Shown: positions 51,331 to 58,629 of the stretch, one piece after another
Position numbering within the stretch: position 1 is the stretch's first letter
Layout: every line of letters starts with the position of its first letter
Assembly (NCBI GenBank): GCA_038040325.1
Contig: JBBPIM010000003.1
Location: forward strand, 1-64,000
Length of the DNA: 64,000 nucleotides
Source: Mayfieldus profundus
GTDB lineage: Bacteria > Actinomycetota > Thermoleophilia > Solirubrobacterales > 70-9
Direction of reading: 5' to 3'
Translations under genes and position numbers: made by a program
Notes under the pieces: generated by a model
Databases searched by the model: none
What the model saw: only the letters and a program-made list of their open reading frames with translations
Told to the model about the DNA's origin: nothing

Positions 51331-51590
51331 CGAATAGGCCAGCGGCTTCGAGGGCTTCCTGCCGCTCTTGATTCATGCAGCAGCGCGCGATGGGCCGTCG
51401 CGGATCGTGAACACCCGGTGACACGACTCCGCAACTCCATCCCATCGCGCCCTCGCACGTAGAGCGTCCACGGCACCACCACGTGCTCACCGGTTTCTAT
51501 GAATTCGTCTGCGTCGATCCGATTGGACATATCGGGCCCCCGCTTCGCCATGGGTCCGCGTGGCCACCCTTCATCCCACCAGTCATTACG
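51331..51590 (-). pseudogene. frameshifted SnoaL/NTF2-like gene remnant
   Basis: On the minus strand, WWDEGWPRGP, then DADEFIETGEHVVVPWTLYVRGRDG, ELRSRVTG, VFTIRDG and finally NQERQEALEAAGL follow the order of a SnoaL-like protein (the family pattern is EFIEAGDRVVVP ... VWTLRDGK ... YQDREEALEAAGL). The pieces lie in different frames, needing at least two frameshifts and an internal deletion, so the gene is dead. It lies just before tRNA fragment 7. Confidence 0.6.
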
Positions 51591-51670
51591 CGGCCCAACG
51601 GAGCACCCCAACGCCAAGCGAAAAGGACCGGAGTCGATCGAGTACGTGCCTAGCGACCTAGCTCCGACGC

Positions 51671-51715
51671 TCTACGAAACCGAAGGTCACAGGTTCGAAT
51701 CCTGTCGGGCGCGCT
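51671..51715 (+). repeat. tRNA-Arg 3'-half fragment 7 (distal end of the array)
   Basis: It matches the tRNA from TCTACGAAAC to GGGCGCGCT (45 bp) and, like fragment 6, is followed by CTAGA. Beyond it no further copies occur and ordinary genes resume, so this marks the right boundary of the array. Confidence 0.95.
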
Positions 51716-51881
51716 CTAGAGTCCCTGCATCCGCAGGTCGATCCGCCGCGCCCGGCGGGTACCCCGGGCCGGATCAGGGCCCGCAGGCTCGAGGCAGCGA
51801 TGAGTCCCAGCCCGACCCGCGGTCTTATGGGTATGTAGTTATCACCAAGGCGCCGGCCCGCCGGCGCGGAAAGGAGACAGC

Positions 51882-52253
51882 ATGGGACAGCCGGTAGTCC
51901 ATTTCGAGATCATCGGGAAGGACGGGGAGAAGCTGCAGAGCTACTACTCCGACCTGTTCGGGTGGGAGATCGACTCCAACAACCCGATGAACTACGGAGT
52001 CGTGCAGCGCGATGGGAACACCAACGCCGACGGCGCCGGGATCGGCGGCGGCGTCGCAGCGGGGCCGGAGGGGTACTCCGGCCACGTCACCTTCTACATC
52101 GAGGTCCCCGACGTGGAGGCCGCGCTCGCGAAAGCCGAGAGCCTCGGCGGGTCGCGGGTGATGGGCCCGGACAAGGTGATGGAGCAGATCGAGATCGGCC
52201 AGTTCACCGACCCCGAGGGTCACTTGGTCGGTGTCGTCAAGACCGCGTCGTAG
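51882..52253 (+). CDS. VOC (glyoxalase-fold) family protein
   Basis: The protein has 123 residues with AAGGAG 6 bp upstream and a hairpin (51850-51867) immediately before that. VVHFEIIGKDGEKLQSYYSDLFGWEI and GHVTFYIEVPDVEAALAKAESLGG, then FTDPEGHLVGVV are the two beta-alpha-beta-beta-beta modules of a vicinal oxygen chelate protein, with His and Glu in metal-ligand positions. VOC proteins act in detoxification, ring cleavage or drug binding. The substrate is unknown. First gene beyond the tRNA array. Confidence 0.85.
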   Translation: MGQPVVHFEIIGKDGEKLQSYYSDLFGWEIDSNNPMNYGVVQRDGNTNADGAGIGGGVAAGPEGYSGHVTFYIEVPDVEAALAKAESLGGSRVMGPDKVMEQIEIGQFTDPEGHLVGVVKTAS

Positions 52254-52268
52254 CACCCCCCGCATGCT

Positions 52269-52301
52269 GCAAAGGGCCCCGCTTTATGCGGGGCCCTTTG
52301 C
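52269..52301 (+). terminator. strong bidirectional terminator
   Basis: A perfect 14-bp stem (GCAAAGGGCCCCGC with its complement) around loop TTTAT starts 16 bp after the VOC stop. It can end both the plus-strand VOC gene and the convergent VOC gene on the minus strand. Confidence 0.88.
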
Positions 52302-52374
52302 ATGCGCGGGGCGTCTCGTTGCCGCGGAAAGTTGCCGCGGAGAGTGCGCCCGCAGCGCCTCGCTCAGCCCGAGG

Positions 52375-52764
52375 CTAGGCCTCCTGATTAATCGCGAACG
52401 TGTTGCCGTCGGGATCCCTGACCCAGGCGACCTTGATGCCGCCGGCCTCCGCAATCCCCTTTTCGTCGGTCTTGATCCCGGGCTGGTCGTACTGCTCGAA
52501 GACGACGCCCCTGGAGATGAGCTCGTGCCCCACTTTCTCGACGTCATCCACGACCCAGCCGGCCAGGGTGGCGGTCGACTTGCCCGCGTGGTCCGGCGAG
52601 AGATAGACAAGGATGCCGGTCCCGTCCGCGCACTCGTAGGTTCGCGTCTCGTCGGAGTCATCCGTGCCGGGCGACAAGCCAAGCTTCCCCTCGTAGAACT
52701 CCTTTGCTCTGTCCATGTCGGAGACGGCCATCACCGCTCCCACCTTGTAGTCGCTCAAGCTCAT
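52375..52764 (-). CDS. VOC (glyoxalase-fold) family protein
   Basis: The protein has 129 residues with GGAGG before the ATG (GAGGAGGCTCCAATG). VGAVMAVSDMDRAKEFYEGKLGL is the first VOC module, LAGWVVDDVEKVGHELISRG and KVAWVRDPDGNTFAINQ the second. It is convergent with another VOC gene but not closely similar to it. Metal-binding residues are only partly conserved, so an enzymatic role is uncertain. Confidence 0.85.
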   Translation of the reverse strand: MSLSDYKVGAVMAVSDMDRAKEFYEGKLGLSPGTDDSDETRTYECADGTGILVYLSPDHAGKSTATLAGWVVDDVEKVGHELISRGVVFEQYDQPGIKTDEKGIAEAGGIKVAWVRDPDGNTFAINQEA

Positions 52765-52869
52765 TGGAGCCTCCTCTCGATCTGTTTATTGCGTCACTTC
52801 CTAAGACCGCCCGGTGAAGCAAAACTCATCGGTGTCGGGCAGTAGGGCGGCGCCGCTGCCCCGCGGTGC

Positions 52870-54564
52870 CTAGAGCCGGCGCGCGGTCTCGCAGGTCTTC
52901 GCGCCGTCCTGCGCCGCCCCGCCGTTGCAGCTGTCCACGCCTCCGCCGCCGCGGAGGAGATCGTGGCCGCCCCTTCCTCTGAGCTTGTCGGGGCCCCCGC
53001 CGCCGCGAAGCCTGTTCGGCTTGTTGTCGCCGGTCAGCACGTCGGCCCGGCCGCTGCCGGTGAGGTTTTCGATCTGCTTGAGGCGGTCGCGACCCTGCCC
53101 CTTGGCCTTGCGGGTCGACGCGGTGACCCCGTGGCCCTTGGCGAAGCTCGCGGTGTCCTTGCCCTTGCCGCCCGCAAGCATGTCGTCCCCGCGGCCGCCG
53201 ATCAGAAGATCGCGACCCGCCTCGCCCAGCAGCGAGTTCGAGCGCTTGTCGCCGGTGAGGACGTCCTTGCCGGGCGATCCGGTGAGCTGCTCGACGCTCG
53301 CAAGGTTGTCCTTTCCCTCCCCGGTCGCCTTGCCCCTGGCCAGATCGGCCTCGACCGACGCGGCTTGGCTGAAGGAGGCCGAGTCGGTGCCGTCCCCTCC
53401 CTCGAAGCCGTCGTTGCCCGCCCCGGCGGCCATGGTGTCGTTGCCCGCCCCGGCGCAGATCACGTCGTCGCCGGCTCCGGATTCGATCTGGTCATCGCCT
53501 CCCAGGCCGACGATCACGTCGGCTCCGCTGGTACCGACCAGCGTCTCCGAGGCGTTGGTCCCGACCAGTGTCGGCTCCCGCCCGAGGCATGCGCCGATGC
53601 CCGACACCTCCCGGTAGAGGGCCTCCGCGACGGAGTCGAAGTACGGGCCGTACATGTCGTTCGGCTGGAACATGTATCCGTAGCTGATCACCGAGTTGAC
53701 GAAGGTGTCGTGGATGACCCAGCCGCCGCCGCTGGAGCCGGCCGTCATGTCGCAGGAGATCAGCATCGGGCTCGGCGGCGGCTCCGAAGAATCCTCGCCC
53801 CCGTACGCCGAGTCGCAGGCGAACAGCCGCTCTCCCGTGAACTCGAATGGAGGCTGCTCGGCGGGGTAGCCGAAGGCGCGAAACTGCTGTTCGCGCGCCT
53901 GGTTGAAAGCGATGCCACGTGCACCGACCGCCTGCTCCAGCTGCGAGCCGCCGAGAGGCTGCATCACCGCCATCCCGACGTCGTAGCGGAAGTCCTCGGC
54001 GACCCAGCCCGGTGTTGAGGCAACCGTCTGCGCAACCCACTCTCCGAACGGGCTCTGCCCGTCGTGGTAGCCGGGGATAAATGTCCAGTTGGTGGCCCAG
54101 GTGTTGCTGAAGCCGGCGTCGAACACGCAGTGCCCGGCCGACACGGCGACGTTCCCGGCCGGGCTTCCGATCGCGGTCCCCGAGCACGCGAAGTCGCCCT
54201 CGCCGGGGAAGGTGAGAAACACCCTGCCGTGCACTCGGGCCGGATACGAGGTCGTGTCGGTGATCTCGAAGCGGTTGACGCCGGCGTGGGTGAGCGGGTT
54301 CGGCTCGATGCGCGGGGCCCTTTCGGCTTCGGCGGCGCTGCCCGATGGAGCCGCCGCCCGGCGCGCGAAGTCCAACGGCTGGGCCTGCCGCATCCGCTGC
54401 GGCGTCCAGTAGCGCCGCACGGCTGCCGGGTCCCGAGTGACGACGTGCGAAGGCAACGCCGCCGCCGGCCCTTGATGGCTGCCGGCCTCTGCACCCCAGG
54501 CTGCGCTCCCCTGGACCATCAGGAACGCCATTGCCGCGACTGCCGTGGTCTTCGCCCGCCTCAC
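52870..54564 (-). CDS. secreted trypsin-like serine protease with RTX-like C-terminus
   Basis: The protein has 564 residues from a GTG at 54564, giving a signal peptide (TTAVAAMAFLMVQGSAAWGA). A propeptide of about 100 residues precedes a glutamyl-endopeptidase-like trypsin fold with His145 (SAGHC), Asp195 (FRYDVGMAV) and Ser278 (GSSGGGW), a complete triad. From about residue 350 the chain is GGxGDDxI calcium-binding repeats interrupted by longer units (SFAKGHGV, NLTGSGRADVLTGD), ending in a Cys-containing tail. Ca2+ binding outside the cell probably folds the tail. It is one of three full RTX-like proteins in this window. Confidence 0.88.
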   Translation of the reverse strand: MRRAKTTAVAAMAFLMVQGSAAWGAEAGSHQGPAAALPSHVVTRDPAAVRRYWTPQRMRQAQPLDFARRAAAPSGSAAEAERAPRIEPNPLTHAGVNRFEITDTTSYPARVHGRVFLTFPGEGDFACSGTAIGSPAGNVAVSAGHCVFDAGFSNTWATNWTFIPGYHDGQSPFGEWVAQTVASTPGWVAEDFRYDVGMAVMQPLGGSQLEQAVGARGIAFNQAREQQFRAFGYPAEQPPFEFTGERLFACDSAYGGEDSSEPPPSPMLISCDMTAGSSGGGWVIHDTFVNSVISYGYMFQPNDMYGPYFDSVAEALYREVSGIGACLGREPTLVGTNASETLVGTSGADVIVGLGGDDQIESGAGDDVICAGAGNDTMAAGAGNDGFEGGDGTDSASFSQAASVEADLARGKATGEGKDNLASVEQLTGSPGKDVLTGDKRSNSLLGEAGRDLLIGGRGDDMLAGGKGKDTASFAKGHGVTASTRKAKGQGRDRLKQIENLTGSGRADVLTGDNKPNRLRGGGGPDKLRGRGGHDLLRGGGGVDSCNGGAAQDGAKTCETARRL

Positions 54565-54681
54565 GCACGGTGAGAATAAGCATCGACACCCGCCGCCTGC
54601 GCCGTACGGAACCCGCCGGCTGCCGCGGTTGCGATCATGGCGCCCCTTGAGGATCAACGGCTCGGTCTACCGGCTCGACCT

Positions 54682-54899
54682 CTAGGTGTAATCCCTGAGC
54701 CCGTGTTTTCATCCACGGGGGGCGGGGCTGACCGTCCGCACCCGTGCCAAAAAGCGCTGCGGGACCCGAACTGTCGCCATTTCCGCCCGTGGAGAGGATG
54801 AAGGAGGCGACAGTTCGGGCGTTCGGGCGTAACCGCCAAGACCGCGCGGCCCAAGCTCGGCTTGCCGAGCCAAACAACCCGCTCGGGTCTTACACCTAG
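54682..54899. mobile_element. MITE-like element, 218 bp
   Basis: The ends are CTAGGTGTAA-TC-CCTGAGC (54682-) and, as reverse complement, CTAGGTGTAAGACCCGAGC (-54899), an imperfect terminal inverted repeat with CTAG at both outer ends, possibly a duplicated CTAG target. Inside are a perfect 14-bp inverted repeat (CCCGAACTGTCGCC at 54765, complement at 54806) and a GCTCGGC-TT-GCCGAGC hairpin (54855-54870). No open frame encodes a transposase. The right end supplies the stop codon region of the exonuclease gene. Confidence 0.55.
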
Positions 54900-55753
54900 G
54901 CGCCCCCCTCGAGCCGCTCGGCAAGGCGGTTCATGCCGCGCTCGCGAGCGGCTCTCGCGGCGCCCTCCCAGTCGGTGGGCCGGTCGGGCAGTCGCTCCAC
55001 GCCCGCCTCCTGAAGCGTTGCGAGCTGCTTGAACACAAGCAGGTCATCGCGGGCGTCGAGCAGGGCTCCGCGCAGCTTCGGGCGGCTCTCGCCGATCGCC
55101 GCGTCGAGCACCGCCTCCAGCGGACCGTGGCGGCGCAGCAGCTCCGCAGCCGTCTTCTCGCCGACGCCCTTGGCGCCGGGTATCCCGTCGGAGGGGTCGC
55201 CGCGCAGGGCGATGAAGTCGGGGACGAGCTCGGGCGGAACGCCGTAGCGGCGCTCGACCTCCTCGGGAGTGACCACCTCCGCGCCCCTGCCGCCGGTGCG
55301 GACATAGAGCACGCTCACTTGCTCGCTGGCGCACTGGAACATGTCGCGGTCGCCGGTCAGCAGCAGGGCGCTGCCACCCGCTTCGGCCTCACGCCGGGCG
55401 TAGGAGCCGAGCAGGTCGTCGGCCTCGAGTGAGTCATGGCTCGCGACCGTCCATCCGAATGCCTCGAAGAAGTCGCGGCTGTCGGCCCACTGCGGTGCGA
55501 GCTCCTTAGGCAGCTCGTCGCGGTCCGCGTGATAGTTGGGAAACAGCTCAACCCGGTAGTGAGCCGCGTCGGGCCCGAAGCAGAGCACCACCGCGCGCGG
55601 ATCGTGACGCTCGACATCGCGCAGGATCAGGTTCGCGGCGCCGAGCAGGGCGTTGACGGGCTTGCCGTCGGAGCCCGTGATCGAGGCCGGCAGCGCATAG
55701 AAGGCGCGGAACAGCATCGAAGGGGCGTCGACTGCAAGCAGGGGAGCCGGCAC
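54896..55753 (-). CDS. 5'-3' exonuclease (PolA N-terminal/ExoIX type)
   Basis: The protein has 285 residues from a GTG at 55753. LLAVDAPSMLFRAFYALP starts the FEN nuclease fold, SLEADDLLGSYARR and TGDRDMFQ give the conserved acidic metal ligands, and DFIALRGDPSDGIPGAKGVGEKTAAELLRRHG is the helix-hairpin-helix DNA-binding region. Such free-standing exonucleases remove RNA primers or flaps. The TAG stop overlaps the CTAG end of the MITE-like element, so the insertion lies at the very end of the gene. The upstream in-frame extension shadows the divergent lipoprotein gene. Confidence 0.92.
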   Translation of the reverse strand: MPAPLLAVDAPSMLFRAFYALPASITGSDGKPVNALLGAANLILRDVERHDPRAVVLCFGPDAAHYRVELFPNYHADRDELPKELAPQWADSRDFFEAFGWTVASHDSLEADDLLGSYARREAEAGGSALLLTGDRDMFQCASEQVSVLYVRTGGRGAEVVTPEEVERRYGVPPELVPDFIALRGDPSDGIPGAKGVGEKTAAELLRRHGPLEAVLDAAIGESRPKLRGALLDARDDLLVFKQLATLQEAGVERLPDRPTDWEGAARAARERGMNRLAERLEGGA

Positions 55754-55948
55754 GGCGCCACCGTAGCGCTGCGGCGGCAGCGAAGCCCGCGCCACCGGCG
55801 CCGCCGCTACGGTCCGTTGCCTGCGGCGCCTTCTAACAATGCTGGCCGTCTCCGGAACCGGCTTGCTCGCCATCGCAGCTGCGGCGAGCGCTCGACCGAT
55901 CGGCCCCTCGCCGGTCGACCGCGGCGTGACTGCCTTCACTGAGTGCCG

Positions 55949-56380
55949 ATGCTCCGCATCCTGGCCGCACTGATCGCGCTTGTGGCCGTGCCGGGTTGCG
56001 GCGGCGGGCCCGAGCCGCACCAGCAGCAGGGCGCCGCAAGCGGCGACCGCGCCGGTTCCGCCGCTCGCCGCGAGCAGCAGGCTGCCCTGCGCCCGCCTTC
56101 CTGCCCGCCTGACGCAACCAACTGCCGCAGCGCCGGCGGGCGCATCCTCTACGTGGAGCGGGTCGACCCCGACGGGGACGGCGACGCCCACTTCGTGCTC
56201 TCCAGCTCGCAGAGCGTGACCTTCCCGGGTATCACGGTGGTGGACGTGCGGCGCGACCTGCGCCCGCACCCCCTGCCCGGGCCGGGCGACTTGCTGGCCG
56301 CCTCAGGGCCGGTCTTCCGGGGCTCCTACGGCCAGCGCCAGATCCAGGCCGACGCCGTCCGCGTCAGGCGGTCTGGGTGA
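55949..56380 (+). CDS. putative lipoprotein of unknown function
   Basis: The protein has 143 residues from the ATG at 55949 (GTG at 55943 also possible). The signal MLRILAALIALVAVPGC ends in a lipobox-like Cys followed by GGG, so it should be lipid-anchored outside the membrane. The mature part has one disulfide-likely pair (SCPPDATNC) and a beta-rich domain (GGRILYVERVDPDGDGDAHFVL, ITVVDVRRDL, LAASGPVFRGSYGQRQIQAD) that resembles an OB-like fold. No family is recognised. It is convergent with the DUF4393-like gene, overlapping by 17 bp. Confidence 0.65.
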   Translation: MLRILAALIALVAVPGCGGGPEPHQQQGAASGDRAGSAARREQQAALRPPSCPPDATNCRSAGGRILYVERVDPDGDGDAHFVLSSSQSVTFPGITVVDVRRDLRPHPLPGPGDLLAASGPVFRGSYGQRQIQADAVRVRRSG

Positions 56381-57254
56381 CCGCGGCCTCACCTTCGCCG
56401 TCGAGCGCGTCGAGCTCGGCCGTGTCCAGCGGAAGGCAGACGTCGCAGAAGTCCTCGCCGAACGGGGTGAGATGAATGCTGCGGCGCACCGTGCTGCCCC
56501 CGCGCCCCGCCTTGCGCATGGCCGCGGTGACGTCGGGCTGGGCCTCGAGTACCTGGTAGCGGTTGCGATCCTCGACCGGCTCGCGGGAAAACCAGACCAG
56601 ACCCAAGCGGTTGAGGTTGTTCAGGTAGGCGGGGACCCGGTCCAGGTTTCGGCAACCCGCCTCCTCGGCAATCATCGAGAGGCCGAGCGCCACCAGCTCC
56701 GATCCGATGTTGAAGGGAAGCCAGCCGCCCCGGACGTCAACTGCCGGCTGCGGCCCCTCCTGCGCCAGCAAGCGCAGGATGCGGCCCTCGTCCGGGGTCA
56801 GGTCTTCGAGGATGCGGGCGTAAGCCGGGTGAGTGTCCTCCTCGAAGTGAACGTCGGCGGACTGGCGCAGCAGCTCGGTGCCGCGCTCGCGCAGCGCCTC
56901 GGTCGAGCAGTCATCGCCGCGAGGGCGGTCCATGGTCGGATCCGACTCGCCGCCCATTGCTCCGTCGGGATCCACCACCCCGACCAGGCGCCGTGCGTAC
57001 TCGCGGAGGTCCGCGCCGGCCCCCTCGAAGAGCGCCGCCGGGGAATCGCCGGAGATCGCGGTGCGCATGACCCGGGAGCCGGCGCGAAACGACGACTCAA
57101 CGGCCCATTCGGCGGTGCGCAACCAGGCCGACGCATAGATCCGGGCCAGGCCGGGGATCGCCTCGGCCAGGCTCTCCTGGGCATCGCTCTCCTGGGCATC
57201 GTCGTGTGACGCTTCGGGCGTCGGTGTGCCGTCAATTCGTTCCTGGTCGTTCAT
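56364..57254 (-). CDS. DUF4393 (Abi-alpha)-like protein
   Basis: The protein has 296 residues. An acidic, low-complexity N-terminus is followed by a helical segment with an Ala-rich amphipathic helix (ARIYASAWLRTAEWAVESSF), then HPAYARILEDLTPDEGRILRLLAQEG, which matches the core of the DUF4393/Abi-alpha family, and a C-terminal winged-helix-like part (LNNLNRLGLVWFSRE ... IHLTPFGEDFCDVC). Abi-alpha proteins are named after phage abortive-infection loci, but most homologues are uncharacterised and phage defence is not shown here. It is 5 bp upstream of a DUF445 membrane gene in the same direction. Confidence 0.6.
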   Translation of the reverse strand: MNDQERIDGTPTPEASHDDAQESDAQESLAEAIPGLARIYASAWLRTAEWAVESSFRAGSRVMRTAISGDSPAALFEGAGADLREYARRLVGVVDPDGAMGGESDPTMDRPRGDDCSTEALRERGTELLRQSADVHFEEDTHPAYARILEDLTPDEGRILRLLAQEGPQPAVDVRGGWLPFNIGSELVALGLSMIAEEAGCRNLDRVPAYLNNLNRLGLVWFSREPVEDRNRYQVLEAQPDVTAAMRKAGRGGSTVRRSIHLTPFGEDFCDVCLPLDTAELDALDGEGEAAVTQTA

Positions 57255-57258
57255 CTGC

Positions 57259-58530
57259 TCACCCGAAGATAGCCAGATGGATCAGTCCGCCGACGAGACC
57301 CAGGACGGCGCCGTGAAGGTAGAGCAGCCATTCGTCCTCGCGCATCGCCGTGCGCAGCATCTCAGAGAAGTCCGCCGGCCCGAGCTCTCGCATGCGCGCG
57401 GCGATCAGCCTCCTGATCGTGGCGCTGCGGTCCTCGCTGAACTCCGGATCTCTGAATGGGGTCACCGCATACTCGACCGTCTCTGTCGCAACCGACTCTC
57501 GGATCGCGTCGTATTCATCGGTTCCCAACGCCACCCGCACGGCCGGGCGGGTGGGGCCGACGGCGCGGTCGACCGCCGGGCGCATCGCATCCTCGATCAT
57601 CCGGCGCGTGCGGTCGGAGCGGCGCCCATTGAGCAGCTCGTCGCCGATGTTGCGCAGCGTGATGATGTCGTCGGCGATGATCCCTGCGTAGAGGTCGGCC
57701 ACCTCCGGCTGGCGCTTCAGGAACAGGCCCTGGATCTTGAAGCCGAGGAACTTCCGCGGCTCGAGCGGCTGAAAGATCATCCAGATCCCGAGCAGGTTGG
57801 TGGTGTAGCCGATCAGCACGCCGGAGATCGGCAGCAGCCACCAATAATCGAAGACCACCTCGGTCAGAAGGGCGGTGGGGATGCCGAGCAGAAAGCCGAA
57901 GAAGAAGCCGAAGTTGACCATGAAGCGCAGCTCTTTGCGGCCCACCTCGAGGTAGACGCGATTGGCCAACTCCGGGCTCTCCTCAATGTGGCGGATCACC
58001 ATCAGCTTCACGTCGAGCAGCTGGTCCACGTGGGCGCCGATCTGATCGGTGATGGTGCGGATGATGTCCGGGAGCTGCTCCTGGACCCGCTCGTGAATCG
58101 CTTCGCGCACCCGCGGTGGCAGGTCGTTCCAGAGCTGCGGGTGCTCGCGCTCCATGATCCGCTCGACCACGTCACGGATGTCGGCACGGGCGCTGACGAG
58201 GATGTGCTCGGCGATCTTGTCGGGCTCGAGCTCCTCGTAGAAGTCGCTTGCGCTGCCGACTTTGGCGATCCCCTTGTCGACCGCGATCGACCCCATCTTC
58301 GCCGCCCGTGAGGGGATGATTCCCTGCCAGCCGACCCCGCCGTGCATGACGCCGGGGATCTGCTGGATCTTGCGCGGCAGCAGCTCGGCGAGCGTGGCCA
58401 GGCCCGGCACCCGAAACCCGGCGAAGTGGACCGGGTAGAACAGCATCCAGACCCCGCTCAAGTTGGTCACGTACCCGATCGCCCCGGTGAAGAAGGGAAC
58501 CGTGATCAGGCTGATTGTCTCGCTCGACAT
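57259..58530 (-). CDS. DUF445 family membrane protein
   Basis: The protein has 423 residues. ITVPFFTGAIGYVTNLSGVWMLFYP and VLIGYTTNLLGIWMIFQPLEPRKF form the duplicated GYxTNxxGxWM core of the DUF445 (YheB-like) family. A middle region of helices (VQEQLPDIIRTITDQIGAHVD) is followed by FFFGFLLGIPTALL and a last helix at the C-terminus. About four membrane segments are predicted. Biochemical function is unknown; the family is conserved in many bacteria. It is expressed upstream of the DUF4393-like gene, 4 bp away, so the two are likely an operon. Confidence 0.88.
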   Translation of the reverse strand: MSSETISLITVPFFTGAIGYVTNLSGVWMLFYPVHFAGFRVPGLATLAELLPRKIQQIPGVMHGGVGWQGIIPSRAAKMGSIAVDKGIAKVGSASDFYEELEPDKIAEHILVSARADIRDVVERIMEREHPQLWNDLPPRVREAIHERVQEQLPDIIRTITDQIGAHVDQLLDVKLMVIRHIEESPELANRVYLEVGRKELRFMVNFGFFFGFLLGIPTALLTEVVFDYWWLLPISGVLIGYTTNLLGIWMIFQPLEPRKFLGFKIQGLFLKRQPEVADLYAGIIADDIITLRNIGDELLNGRRSDRTRRMIEDAMRPAVDRAVGPTRPAVRVALGTDEYDAIRESVATETVEYAVTPFRDPEFSEDRSATIRRLIAARMRELGPADFSEMLRTAMREDEWLLYLHGAVLGLVGGLIHLAIFG

Positions 58531-58629
58531 GGCGCGTCGTCCGGCGTCGCCGGGGTGCTCCCGCGCGATCCTATCCCGCCTCCGCGGCTGCCCCCGCGGT
58601 TCGCCGTTGCGGGGAATTCGGCTTCAGGG

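Larger units (their letters stand above)
51291..51881. other. stretch with a SnoaL-like pseudogene, tRNA fragment 7 and a 5' UTR hairpin
   Basis: No intact gene. It holds a decayed SnoaL-like gene (51331-51590, minus), tRNA fragment 7 (51671-51715) and a GCGCCGG-CCCG-CCGGCGC hairpin at 51850-51867 just before the ribosome site AAGGAG of the VOC gene at 51882. Confidence 0.6.

Noticed and set aside
51385..51450. Two CCATCGCGC-like motifs near tRNA fragment 7 as further recombinase arm sites
   Set aside because: They lie within the decayed SnoaL-like coding sequence, in inverted orientation and upstream of the core, unlike the fixed downstream spacing of fragments 1, 3 and 5.
38340..51715. CRISPR array suggested by several identical 43-bp repeats
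   Set aside because: Spacing is 0.4-2.9 kb with genes between, orientation varies, and the repeat is a tRNA 3' half; no cas genes are present.
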